In this document: piece by piece, positions 39,103-64,000 of the stretch | How the letters are laid out: each line of letters begins with the position of its first letter | How positions within the stretch are numbered: position 1 is the first letter of the stretch | Assembly: GCA_013399115.1 (NCBI GenBank) | Contig: VXAA01006435.1 | Location: 364,811-428,810 of the forward strand | DNA length: 64,000 bases | Origin: Anseranas semipalmata | Taxonomy: Eukaryota > Chordata > Aves > Anseriformes > Anseranatidae | Reading direction: 5' to 3' | Notes under the pieces: model-generated | What the model saw: only the letters and a program-made list of their open reading frames with translations | Told to the model about the DNA's origin: nothing | The model's database searches: none | Position numbers and translations under genes: made by a program

Positions 39103-42100
39103 ATGGCGGCGCGGAACGGGGCGATGGCGGCGGAGGGGCCGCGCAGCCTCCTGGCGCTGAGCTCGGCGGCCGTGAGCCGCAGCATGGCGGCCCTGGAGCC
39201 CGACGTCTGGGGTAAGGCGCGGGGCGGCGGCGCGGGGCGGCGGGCGCGGGACCTGCCCGCACGCTACCGCCGTCTCCCTCTCGCTCTCCGCAGCGCTGCC
39301 CGGGCACCTCCTGCGGGGGCTCCTGCCGCTGCTCTCCGTCTTCCGCCTGGAGCGAGCCGAGGCCGCCGCGCGGAGAGCAGGTGCGGGGGACGGGGCACGG
39401 GGGGGCAGGCTTCGGGGACACCCCCGGGCGGGACAGGCGGACAACGGTCCCCGAACGGGAGGGATCCCCCCCCCCGGCACTGACGGGACGGACAAAAGCC
39501 ACCCCCGGCGCCCCAACTTGGAGGGGTACATCCCCCAGACTTGGAGGGATGAACCCCAGACTGTAGGGACACCCCCACACATTACCCAACCCGAGAGGGA
39601 TACCCCAGTCAGAAGACACAACCCCAAGCTGGAGAAGTACCAGCCATCTTTTAAGTCCTATTAAGTCATCACATCCTGCTTAAGGAACGCAAAACACCTT
39701 CCTCGTACTTGTCTGAACCTACTTCCCCTCTGCATCCCTCGTCTGCCTCACGTTCATGCGAGCACCTGCGCGGCAGGACTTCTGGCTGGGAAGATGGGGT
39801 GACAGCGCCTGGTTTCTTTTTTTCAGGGCTCTCCACGCAGCCCATTTGGCGCAAGCTGTGGGACGATGTGATGAAAACCAGGCCCCCCAACTCGGAGGTG
39901 AGGAAACGCTGCTGGTGGGAGAAAGGGCACAGCGCTGACGCCCCGATTCTGCAGTCCGCTGAAAGGTTTCGCTCTGGAGCGTGCCACTGCTCCTGCTCAC
40001 TGCTGGCGTTTACTTATAAGCGTTTGTAGAGCTCGGGACCAAGGCATGGCCCTGGTTTAAAAATCATTTGGGGAAACAGTTCAGAATGGGAAATGTAGTG
40101 TACACAGCTTTGATTTCACAACAGCGAGTGTGCTGAAGGAATAAACTCTGTCTTTTCAGATACAATTGTTAGGGCAACAGAAGATAAAAACAGTATCTTC
40201 TATCATGCATACACCTACGTTTGCAAAAAAAATGTGCCGATGTATTAGAAAGTGCTGCAAAAACACTTACAGAAGAGAGTGAGTTTGAAAGAATCGTTTT
40301 ACATATGGAAACTGAAGAAGCTCCATCAATTCATTATCACAAAAGAATGATCAACAACAAATTTACCTATAAATAGATACTTAGGAAGAAAAGTCTTGAT
40401 GATGTGTTCTTTAAAAGGCAGAAACATAGCTTAGCTTTGGTTTCAAACCACTGAATATACTTCAATTAAGCCAGAAGCAGGATGAAAAGATAGCAATGAC
40501 AGAAATTCAGTTTTTGAGCTGATACACAGAAGAAGGATGTTAAGAACGAGGAAGGTAGTCTCAGTTGTGCTAGCAATAGCTTTGTTGGACACTGTGTTTA
40601 GTGGTGTAGCAGATAGCAATAATTTGATTTACAGAATGAGAGAGATCGTGGCTGACTTTTTGTTAACATGGCCTTGTTGAGGTGTTTTCATCCTGGTTGA
40701 CTCTAAGGTGATTTAATTGCAGAATATAACCTGCTGGAGGAAGAAGTTCCTTGAAACGTTCTTTTCAAATGTTCTCCACGGTGTCTTGGATGTTTCCTCT
40801 GACTGGCGTCTCAACGACCATCATTTTTCACCGCTGCTCCACAGCTCACCACATGTTACCCAGCTTACTCTGTGCAACATGCTGCAGGGCGCTGTGGAGC
40901 TCGCTGCAGAGCACAACCAGAAAGTGCTTGAGAACCTCGCCAGCTCCCTGCAGATCCTGAAGTTCCAGCATCTCCTCTCCTCAGACCAGTCCATCAGGCG
41001 TTCACTGGTTTTACTTCTTCACCGGCTGATTCACCATGGCTCTGTCAGCCAAGTGTCCATGTATTCCTGGCCTGTTCCTGATACAGTTCTTCTTGTTCTC
41101 ATTTTGAGCATGAGTGCTGGGTTTTGGCGGTCAGGAAATGCTCTTACATACCACAGCAGCCCATGTGGCCTTTGCAGAGAGCAGGGCAATACTCAAAGCC
41201 AGGAGTCAGCAGAAGAGCAACCAGAGAGGGGCCATTGCAATGAGAGGGAGTGGAGCGATGGTGAGAACCAGAAGGGATCCCGCAGGGCTCTGGAGGAGGC
41301 TGATATGCAGGTGGAGGTGAATGGACAGGAGGCTGACACTGGCCAGAACTATGGCCTCTCCGGACTGAGTTGTCCTTTGCAAAACCAAGCGTGCGAGGAG
41401 GCAAGCAGCAAGGTGTCCTGTGACCGCACCAGCATTCAAGGAGGGTCTTCTCCTCCTTGCTTCTCAGCACAGCTGTCCTGTCACCCAGTTCTTCGAAAGT
41501 CACGTAGACGGCTGAAATCCGCAGTAGCGAAGAAACGCCGCTGTCTCAGACGAAGCAGAGGACTGTGTGCTGACCCAGATGACCTGTATGATTTTGTTTT
41601 TACTGTTGCTAGAGAGGACAATTCAGGACTGCTTGATAAAAACAGCGTCACAGAGGGAGAAAACGCTGGTAACTGGACTAGTTCCTCCACAGGATCTCTT
41701 TGCTCTGGCAATGCTGGCTGTAAGAAAAGAGGAGGATCTGCTGGGATCTTTTCTCTGAAAGCTTCTCACCGCTTCCGAAGTGTGTCCACGCTGGAATTGT
41801 TCTCCATTCCTTTGACTGGGGACACGTGTCGGACTCTGAGTAACCTGCTAAGCTCCTGGGTGTCTTTAGAAAGCCTGGTTCTGTCTTATAATGGTTAGTG
41901 GTGTGAACAGGATGCTTCCTTTCAGCTATGGCCTAATGGTCTGACTTACTGCTCAGGTTTACCCTGATCTTATTTTTACTGGAATGGGCGTTATAAAAGT
42001 ATTGGCTCTTGATCTTGAGAATGGCATTGGTAGAGAAGTTTAATGACAGTGAGGACTTGCTTGAGGGCAGGAGGACAGCCAGGAATAAGAGAGGAACCTT

Positions 42101-45100
42101 TATGTGTCAAAGGAAATGGTGCTGAGATGAAAACATGGAACTGCAAAAATACAGCATGTCAGACGTGGAGAAAGGAGGAGATGTGATGTAAGCCCAGTAG
42201 GATCACAAGGGCAGATGGGGCTAGGACACAAAACAGAAGGCAAGCCAAGCTCTGGTGAGATACCAGCTCCACCTTCCTTGTGGGGAAGTGTGGCAGGCCC
42301 TGAGCCTGCCAGTTTTTCAGGCTGGTGGATTCCCATGTTCAAAGAAATCTCTGCCAAGCGGGTTTTCATCCCGCCTTTCGTGATGGGATCGTTGATGGGA
42401 TGGGAGACTGATAATGGAAGATGGTAACATGCAGTGAATGAAGCACAGGAAACTGAGGATATTGAACCAGGGAGAGTAGAGCTGCGATGATTTTGTATGT
42501 CCACTGGTTGGGACAGGCATCTGTCATTTACTGGTTTTGTATCTACAAGTGTTGATCTGTGTGAAAGACCAGAGCCAAACACTTAAAAGCCAAACACTAA
42601 CTGCACATTTCTATACCCTAGAAGTTATTTGGGTCCATTGCAGCAACATGGATTTCCCCCTTTACTTAGGACTTAGTAAAAGGCTCCTGGATTAATTTTT
42701 ACCAGCAGGAGGCAATGTTCAGTTTTGGCCTTGCATCCTCCCGCCTTCCTGTCTGCCTGGGAGAGACAGTCCAGCAAGAAACGGGGAATGTCCCACAGCC
42801 AGGTGGGACATACAGAAAGTGACCAAGTCCAGGCAAAACACACTCGTTTTTACTCCGACCAGAGTCTGAGATCTGAATAACCCTGGGTTAGTGCATTAAA
42901 GAGTTGTAAAGGATTTCATTGACAGTGCCAGGTCGCAGGAGAACTGGAAGTTTGCATGCTGCTGTGTACAACTGCGAACAGTTGTACAAAGCCAGCAAGA
43001 GAGAATGGGGCCCTTCTGTCCCAGAACAGCCCATGGCCTTGTGCTGAAAGACCATGCAGAGAGGGAGGAGGAAAGAACCAGATCTCCATCTCCTGTATAT
43101 ATACAGGCAGTGCTGTAACTTGAGAACGTGTGGATAGAGAATACATAGGAGGAACCTTCTTCTCTGGCAGTTTGTGAGTTTAGCCTTTGACTCCAGTTGC
43201 TCTGCCGGGCACTGAGCTGAAAGCTCCACTGTTGGTGTAGCTCCAGCTGTGCGTGCATGGTGTTTGTACGGGCACATCTAACTCCTTTCTGTACAAATGC
43301 TGTTCCAGGCCTGGGTGCTAACATCTTCTGCATCCTCTCTGGGCTCCGGGCCCTCTCCCGACACTCGGACTGCTGCCTCCGCGTGGTGCGTGTGAGCGAC
43401 GTCTTCTCCCACATGCCCTGCATGGAGCTTGTTCGCTGCATCCTGAGCGCCTTTCCCCAGCTCCACACGCTCTCGGTCAGCTTCGACCTCAAAAACCAGC
43501 TGGAGGGGAACAGGCCAGAGGGGAATTCAAGCTGCAGTGATGCAGAAATCCCAGGTAGGAAACAGATTCTGAGCGATGAATATGATGTGGCCGGCAGATA
43601 GAGCTGTAAAACCTTGGCACATAAGAGTTGAGCTCTGCGTTGTCACAGTGGCAAGTAAGTAAGTGATTACAGCCTCACCTTCCTGATTCAGGTGGTGTTG
43701 CACTCTGTCATTTCCAGTCTGTGATGTGCTCTGTGGAGCCTGAGTTTTGGACAAAGCATCTTAGTGCTATATGCCAACCTGCTGCAACAGCAGCTTTGTA
43801 CAAGGCCAGACCTAACCTGCTAGCAGTGACTGTCCATGCAGCCCATAGGGAGCATATCCCACCAGATCTTTAAATTGTTCAGGAACTTCTGCTCTGTCCA
43901 TCCTACTGACTGTGAGGCTCCAAGCCTTAGACTTTTAAGAAGAGGGAAAGCATCTCTTGATCATCACAGTACCAGAGGAGATGGCAGAGCATTATCCAAG
44001 CCTCTGAATTACAGTCTGGGAGCTGTAGCAGCGTGTTCTCAGCTCACAGGTCTCTCATCACCTTTATTAGCTCTTGGACAAACAGGAAATTAGTAACTAA
44101 AGCCTGAGTCAGTATGGAGTGGGGTCAGCAAAGGGTTGTGGTCTGGGAAGACACACACTGGTTTGTGCATAAAGGGTGAGCTTTTCTCAAGCATCGTTTC
44201 GCTGCCAGAACACAGTAGAAATTGGTGGCCAATTAGTCTTGCAGGGCTCTTGAAATGAGCCTTAAGTGATTTACACTACCATAGGTCTGAGTTGCCACAC
44301 AGTGCTGTGGGGCCAGGCGCTTGGCGTAAGCACTTTGATAGTCTTGTCAGGCACACGGGTTCTTGGTTGCTCCAGGACCTAGCTATGTTGAAGACACGTA
44401 CTCCAGACCAAGCTCCTTCATTGTTGTTTGTTTTTCTTGCCTTAGAGAGCTGCCTGGAGCAGCTGGAGATCCGATTCCCCAGGGAACCTCTGCACACCAC
44501 GTTCCTGCTGCCAGTGCTTAAGGCATCAAAGTTCCTCCAGCAGTTGTCCCTTGACAGCGCCGCACTGCCCTCTTCTCAGGAGCTTGGGCTCCTTTTGCAG
44601 GCACTTAAAGGTACTCTGCTAACCTGTAGGTGGCATAACTATGACACGGAGTAGCTTCCTTGCTGTGATCTTCCATCCTTGGGAGTGACTGCTTGCTTTT
44701 TAGTTGGCTTGGACTCTGCCAGAGCCTGATGCAGGTACCTCTTGCTGGCAGTTCTGCTGGGTGAAGCTTCAGCCTGGAAGCAGTTAACACTGTATTTGTG
44801 GGACTCTGCACACAAACTGCTAGGGCATATCTGGAAGTAGTCCTGAGGTGCTCAGGTACCTGAACCTCCTATAATCTAAACTCTGGGCTCTTCCCATGTC
44901 CATGTCTTGCCAGCCTTTTTAGCATGGAACCAGCTCAGGTAGGTCCATTGCTTCAGTGTGGACATTCTTGGAGTCACCTGAGAAAAGGAAACTCACAAAC
45001 TCAGCACTTTCTGTGCTGAGCTTGTGAATGATCTGCACAACAGGATGGTTTCTTTTTAATTATCCACGCTCCAGTTTCTGGGTGTTAGCTAGTAGTTGGG

Positions 45101-47788
45101 TCAGGTTCTTCTTATCCTAAGGCCGTACTTTACCTGAGAACTTGTTTTGCTTTTAGAGTGTAATCCAAATTTGAAGAAGCTGAGCTTTCATGATGTGAAC
45201 CTGGCTGACCACCAGAAAGAAGTTCTGCTTTTGCTTCAGGACCCCACCCTGCAAGGTACGGCAAACTCCTGGGAACTGGTGCCTGGAAAGGTGCTGCAGG
45301 TGGCTGCTTTTGGCTAGGTGGCTGATGTTTAAGAAATGATCTTCAGAAGGTTTAGCCAAATGTCAGTGTCCCGGGGCAGATCTGTAGATGTTGGCAGAGT
45401 GGGAATTTGTCTGGTTCTATGTACCAGCAGGGCAGAGAGGATCAGCTGCAAAGTTGGCATGTGCTGCAGAGAAGAGTCCATAGTCTTAGCTATAAAACAA
45501 AGGTTTTTAACCTGCAGAGCACATCAGCCTTTAACTGGGTCAGCTGGCAAAGCCACCTCCCTGGTATGATGACTGCTGTCTTCATATGACAGAACAGCAG
45601 TGATGTCATGTGTGGTCTGCTGCCAGGGAAGCTTTGTTCTTGCATTAAGGGCTGGAGCTGTCTGCAGGATGTAATTATGGAATAATGAAGTGCACAGGGA
45701 GTACTAACCTGTACTGGTGATCCATTTCTTCCATAGAAATCACATTCTCTTTCTGCCGGCTGTTTGAAAGCTGCACTACTGAGTTTTTGACAGAAATAAT
45801 CAATACAGTGAAGAGAAATTCATCTTTGAAGAGCCTCAAACTGCCTGGGAATCGCCTTGGTGCGTACTGTGGATATTGGCCTTGACCTTAGACCAGTTCT
45901 TCAGGAGGTAGCTTCAGGGTTGGAGTTAGGACCACTGCTAGCTGGTGACCTCAGTGCTGAACTTAACGTATGCACAGAGTCAATTTAGTCAGTTAGCTCA
46001 TAAAATGAGGGGGACTGAGTTAATTTTTTTTAGAGGCAGAATTTCAGTTGCATTCAGCAACGTACCAAGAGTCTAGGTGCTACATGGGCATTACAGTTGC
46101 TTTTCTCTGTAGCAAAAGCAAGTAACAGCACGAGTCCAGATTCAGCTGAACACTGATTTGCTTCAGACTCTAACAGGAACAGATCCAGCAGCAGATGCGT
46201 CGCCAGCTGCACTGCTGCTCAGCCAGAGGCACAGATTTTGCCCAAGTTTGGGCATTTTGTGCCTTAGAAGCTTTAAAAACTCTTGACAGCCACCAGAGGG
46301 GTAGGAACTAGTAAAAGAAGGGTTTGTGTTAAAGAAGTAGAACTGAATTTACAGAAGTAATTGCGTTTTTGGACTACAGACCAAGTAGAAATGTATAAGA
46401 AATGAATTTCAGGTCAACCCACAATATTATTTTCTGATCTTTTAAAGAAATGAAACAGGAAAGCTTGGGATCACCTGAAGTACACTTAATTGCCAAGGTT
46501 TGTGTTTAAACCTTGCTTTAAAAATGGACAAAAGCCAAAGCTGCATTTTAACTTGCAAAACAAAACCAGGATTTTTTTAGTAAAACAAACTGCCCCATCA
46601 GCAAACATTTCCACCACCTTGAACACTGTTCAGGGGGGTGAACTCACTTTAGGGACAAACTGAAGACAAGTCCTTTGTGCTGTGCATGCATATTTACAGC
46701 CTTCTTTCTGCACTAATATCCCAGCTCCACAGCCATTTAAATATTTAAGATAGCTCCTGGTTTGCATCTAACAGCAGCATTTCTCCCCTCTTAGGGAATC
46801 ACAGGCTGGTTGCCCTGGCAGACATTTTCTCTGAAGATTCCTCCTCTTCTCTTTGCCAGCTGGATGTCAGGTATTCTGCTGCTCTAAATGCACTGAATTT
46901 ATTATAGTTTCAGGAAGTCCAAGAACTGGGCTTAGAACAGCAGGAAAAGCCTGAGCAGGGTTTTGTTGCTTCCTTAAGGGAATGTGCACAAGAAAAGCTT
47001 AGAGAATGCTGTACTGTGGCTAGAGAATGGGCACTTAGAACCTCAGGGACCTCCAGTGTGTCTGAGGCCAGGCCATGCTCCCTGAGGTGATGCACTGTCA
47101 GAGTTATAAATGAATCAAGCTCCATCTTAAAAGCAGCTTTCATTTTCTGCTCCTCTGGGAGGCTTCTGCAGACCCTCCTTGCTCTGAAGGTTAGGTTAAT
47201 GTATCTACATACGTTTATTCGTAGGCTCTGTTCCTACTGTCCCTACACAGGGACCGAGTGCTGTCACTGCCCCTGTCAGATCCTGTGAATGCCTCTGCAT
47301 TCCTTTCATCATCTTTGGTTTTCAACCTGAACTGCTGCTCCTAAATATAGGCAGTAACCTACAATACTGTGTTGTTTTTTTAATCAAAATTAATGGAGCA
47401 TTCCCACTTTTTATTGCTGAAGGAAGTTGTACTTTTCATTGAAACATCCTCGCCTACTTGCATGGGCAGTTACCAGAGGGAGCAGTAATTTAAACTACTC
47501 AAAGTGTAGCCTAGATTCTTAATGACTTTTTTTGTCCTCCTTTTCCCGGAAAGCTCAAATTGCATCAAACCTGATGGGCTCCTGGAATTCACAAAGAAGC
47601 TGGAAGGCCACATCCAGCAGAGAGGGGGACAGATTCAATTCACCCACCTCCGCCTCTTTCAAAATTGGCTGGATCAGGATGCTGAAACAGCTCAAGAAGC
47701 ACTTCGGCGTCTCAAAGCAGTGTGCAGTGTGGTCAACGACTCATGGGACTCTTCCCAGGCCTTTGCTGACTACATCAGTGTCATGTGA
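39103..47788 (+). CDS. LRRC41: Leucine-rich repeat-containing protein 41 (MUF1)
   Basis: LRRC41/MUF1 is a BC-box leucine-rich-repeat protein that binds elongin B/C and serves as substrate receptor of a cullin-RING ubiquitin ligase. Exons: 39103-39211, 39294-39380, 39827-39897, 40723-41893, 43309-43554, 44446-44610, 45157-45255, 45737-45859, 46795-46870, 47554-47788 (TGA). GT-AG and phases are consistent throughout: 2,382 nt, 793 aa (human 812). The N-terminal region has the conserved [18 protein letters not shown] and DVSSDWRL. The large exon 4 ends in a Ser-rich, basic linker ([15 protein letters not shown], possible nuclear signal) and then [10 protein letters not shown]. Leucine-rich repeats fill exons 4-10 (for example [33 protein letters not shown]). 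The C-terminus [16 protein letters not shown] is family-typical. Start chosen at 39,103; an in-frame ATG at 39,022 would add 27 residues. It shares a promoter with UQCRH. Confidence 0.95.
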
Positions 47789-48154
47789 TGGACATGAGAG
47801 CAGGAGAAAACGGATCAGCTTGAACTAAAGTAGTTCTGTCTGTGGCCAGTAAGATTTATCTCAGCACAGATAGGGTTTTCATCCCCTGGTTCAAGCAGGG
47901 TGCAGTTGTTCTTGTCACTTTTGTGTTCCTTTGAAGAAGAGGTGCCAAAGTGAAGTGAACTAGACGACCGTGTGGGTCAACAGCTGTTATTTCTGGTTTA
48001 TCTAACTCTTATTATCTTGTCCATTTGTATACTTTAAGTGGTATAGATATATCAGATAAGCTTCTGTGACATCCTGCAGATCTCTGGACCAGCAGTTATT
48101 TATTTCACTTTTTTTTTTTGTACAAATTTCATGTTGGTTCAGCCAGTGTCTTGT

Positions 48155-48301
48155 TAATATCTCCATCCTTAGAGACAGTCAAAAGCTATCTGGACATGGA
48201 CCTTGACAACTGGATCTAGGTGACCCTGCTTTTGAGCATGGGGGTTGGACAGGATGATGGCCAGAGGTCCCTTCCAACCTCAACCATTCTGTGATTCTGT
48301 G
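48155..48301 (+). repeat. CR1 LINE 3' end in the LRRC41 3' UTR
   Basis: TATCTCCATCCTTAGAGACA through GGGGGTTGGAC, AGAGGTCCCTTCCAACC and the ATTCTGTGATTCTGTG terminus: a textbook avian CR1 tail. It lies between the LRRC41 stop codon and its first AATAAA, so it is probably transcribed as part of the 3' UTR. Confidence 0.95.
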
Positions 48302-48354
48302 GTCTCTGAAATAAGAACTCCTCCCTCCACTTAAAACGAGTAGTTAAAAAAGCT

Positions 48355-48360
48355 AAATAA
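48355..48360 (+). terminator. Polyadenylation signal of LRRC41 (first of several)
   Basis: AATAAA 567 bases after the stop codon. Further AATAAA hexamers occur at 48,552-48,557 and 48,658-48,663. Confidence 0.55.
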
Positions 48361-48595
48361 AGCTCCCACATTTGACCATTTGTTTGGAAAATTTTACTTT
48401 ATAAAAAAATTAAACAGCAGGCTGCTTTGTATATAGTTATTTACAATCATTTATCAAGGTGTCTGGGAAAAGAATTCTTCTTGCTCCTACCCCATATCTG
48501 CACTCATTTTTCAGAAGTTTTGAATAGTTTGTTCTTTTGTAACATTTGTATAATAAAAATAGAATTAAGACCCATAATGTACCATAAGTGTGAAT

Positions 48596-48601
48596 TTTAT
48601 T
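48596..48601 (-). terminator. Polyadenylation signal candidate of RAD54L
   Basis: TTTATT on the plus strand (AATAAA on the gene strand), 666 bases after the RAD54L stop codon. Confidence 0.35.
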
Positions 48602-49266
48602 ACTGGGTAGTAATATGATCTAATTAAAACACTGCTAGATCTGGGGATCCCACCCATAATAAAGCAAGTGGTTTTAGAAATGGAGTGACCTTAATTGAGC
48701 CTGATTTCCTCGTGCCTGCACGTTCTTTCAGGCAAGATGCTCAACATAAAAGCTGAGGATTTTTTTTTTTTGTACAGACCCTCTTGTTCCTGAGTAATCA
48801 TCATGGTTCACATTTCATGACAGAAATGGATCCTGCATGTTTTTTCTCAGCAGCTTTAAGTAATAGCTATCAATGAAAAAACATGACTGCACATCAAGTG
48901 CTCTAAAACTGCAGGCTTAAAAACCTGAAGGCAGAACATTGCTGAGTAGAAGACATATGCCATCAGCATGAGAACCAGCACTGAATCCACAATCAAGTGC
49001 ACAAGGTCCAGTTATTCCCAACGTGCTGTTTCTCAGGCATAAAATACAGCAGCAGAGAAAAAGCCATGAACTCACTGCTGTTGCAGCAGATACTGACCAT
49101 GCTAAGGGCCTTCCCGCCTCTCAGAAACCATGCTGTTCTGCTATTCCCCAGCCACACAACAAACCCAGCATGTACTGCTATCCACTGCCCCTTTCCTTGA
49201 AAGGGATTAAAGTGGGGTGGACTGCCACAGCAGCCTGCCCTTGCCCCCACAGGGGACAGTAACCTG

Positions 49267-62068
<12,802 letters not shown>

Positions 62069-64000
62069 CTGACAAGAAATTATTCTCTTAGGGCAGGATG
62101 GGGACATCCACAGAATGACAACTTCATTACAGCTTTATTACTGCAATGCACAGGACTGATATTACAACAAATAGCATATCTGTGTAGCACATCCCAGGGG
62201 ATGTGCAGCATTCTAATGAGACAGAGGGAAATCACCCAAGACACAGCTAAAATGCTGCCACATCTGGTTTGAAACATTACTGGTGCTGACACATAACACG
62301 TACAAAACCTTACTATGTTTTAACTGTACAGTTATAACTAGCTCCCTGACTTCAGTTCCCCCAAATTTCTACCCTTAGCCACACTAGTTATGCCCAGGCC
62401 ATCAACTAACCTACATCAATCAGTGCAAATATATTAAGCATCTTAACAACACCCAATGGAGTGCAGACTTGTTTCTACTCCCTGATTAACTCCCAGAGTA
62501 CCCTCAGCAGCCCTCATCACTTCTGCCTAGAAGCACAGAACCACTATGACTCACCTGGGGACTCAGAGTCCAAAGCAGATTTAGCTTCAGAGAAGGAACA
62601 GGGCTGAGGGTATAGCTCATGTCACATGGTAGAAGAGCTCAGCCCCGTTGCTAGGCTCTGACACATCACCAAGAGAGATAAAAGGGGAAAAGAAAATAAA
62701 GAAAAAAAAAAAAAAGAGACTCTGCAAAATGTTCTATCACGTGATGACAGAGTCAAAGAAAACCTGGGGCATTGTCCTGGCAATAAGCAAGCTCCTCGCG
62801 CTGTCAGCCAAGCAGGGAGTGACAGACAACTTGAACACACCTCAACAGATTCACCCCTGTACATTCCACTATACAGGACTGGAAGATAGACCACTTGCAC
62901 TTCCGAGTCATTTCCTTTCTTTCTTAGGCTCTTAACAGCAGGTTAATGAAGTTTATTTAATAATTGTTCAACTGGCTCAAATGCATTACTGACTAAAAAA
63001 ATGAAAACAACTTGGCTGGGAATCCAGTTCAGTAACCTCCCAGCGACTGGGCAAATGACACGACAAAGAGCAAAGCTGTACAACAGGCTGGGAGCATCAG
63101 CTGAACAAAGCAGCACAGGAATCTCAGCAGGCAAAGACCGATCACACTAGAACAGAGACTGCTTTTTGAGAGACACCTAGCTGTCAAAAAACAGACAACG
63201 TGCCTAGGACACCAACATAACTCTCATTACTTGACAGAAGTGCCAGCAGGCAATATCTTACCCAAAACAGAGTGCCTCCAGCTATGTAGCCAAAGGCCAG
63301 CATTATAATGGCTCACAGGTTCAGTACCAACTCTGAGATAAAAGTACAAACCAGGAGCAGCCTACAGCACTCTCAGTGCCGCCTGAAGATCTCCCACACA
63401 GGGACACATCCAGCTTGACCTGCTTAGCCTAAAGATCAGCAATAACAGCTTCTACCTGTACTGCCTCTAGGCTTAAACGACAATATACTGCATCTGTGAT
63501 GAATCTCTAACTCTGTAGCTACCTACACTAGATATTTGGGGGTTAGTAGCCACTGCTTCAATATTGTGATGACAATTTATGACAGAAAATATTTTTATGC
63601 ATTCTCCATTGGTAAATTCTAAATCTATACAGGTCACTGACAGTTCACAACTACAAAGGGTAGCCTCTGAATAAAACACTTAAGTAGGACACTACTCCAC
63701 ACTGTGTTGGGAACCTTGGTACCAGAAAGAAGAACTTGACTGTTTACTGGAGCAGACACTGCAGGTCCAATTGATACTCGTGATCAACAAAACGGTGTTG
63801 GACAGTCTGCCCTGCCCAACTCAAGACTGGGCTGCAAGATAATTTATTGCAACTACATCCCATCATCTTTCACGCTGAGTTCCATTCAGCAGAACTACAC
63901 CTCCAGACTTCAAGTAAAGGCTGGAATTTCAGCCTTTACTCTGCAAAACCCCATTCTCTGCAGAAACTAGTCTTTTCCTAGGGTATCACTGGTGACACAA
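62069..64000 (-). other. RAD54L intron upstream of the ATP-binding exon
   Basis: No further exon could be read on the minus strand up to the window edge. The exon that should precede [11 protein letters not shown] (family motif around LRPHQRE) is not here, so this intron is longer than 1.9 kb. Confidence 0.6.

Overview
The window is nuclear DNA from a bird. Every gene is split by GT-AG introns. CR1 LINE 3' ends of avian type occur at several places, and there are avian-type ERVL/LTR fragments. The gene order FAAH - NSUN4 - UQCRH - LRRC41 - RAD54L matches the conserved neighbourhood on human chromosome 1p33-34. I cannot name the species.

Left part (1-32,800): a tandem FAAH cluster, all on the + strand. 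Copy A lacks only what lies left of the window; its exons 4-15 (366-10,651) are intact. The second copy (12,270-18,885) is a wreck: a frameshifted exon 1 without its start codon, an exon-11 relic and the last exon, with an internally deleted ERVL provirus between the last two. The third copy, B (21,184-31,312), is complete: 15 exons, 587 codons, with the Ser-Ser-Lys catalytic triad, an N-terminal membrane helix and the membrane-cap helices. An unrecognised set of exon-like blocks sits inside the broken copy (13,063-14,274).

Middle part (32,800-39,100): NSUN4 (mitochondrial rRNA m5C methyltransferase, - strand) ends tail-to-tail with FAAH copy B. Its first exon is missing and probably lies in the 188-base assembly gap at 36,056-36,243. 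UQCRH (complex III hinge protein, - strand, 4 exons, 86 aa) is head-to-head with LRRC41 over a CpG-rich interval of about 400 bp. That interval carries repeated YY1-like motifs.

Right part (39,100-64,000): LRRC41 (+ strand, 10 exons, 793 aa, BC-box leucine-rich-repeat E3 ligase adaptor) ends tail-to-tail with RAD54L (- strand, homologous-recombination SNF2 ATPase). The last 12 RAD54L exons are present; the 5' exons lie beyond the right edge.

The genes are ordinary housekeeping or lipid-metabolism genes and do not form one pathway. I found no CRISPR array, no operon and no clearly new system. The most interesting points are the FAAH tandem array with a probable gene-conversion tract, the inverted orientation of the FAAH cluster compared with human, the ERVL-interrupted copy and the unidentified exon-like blocks within it.
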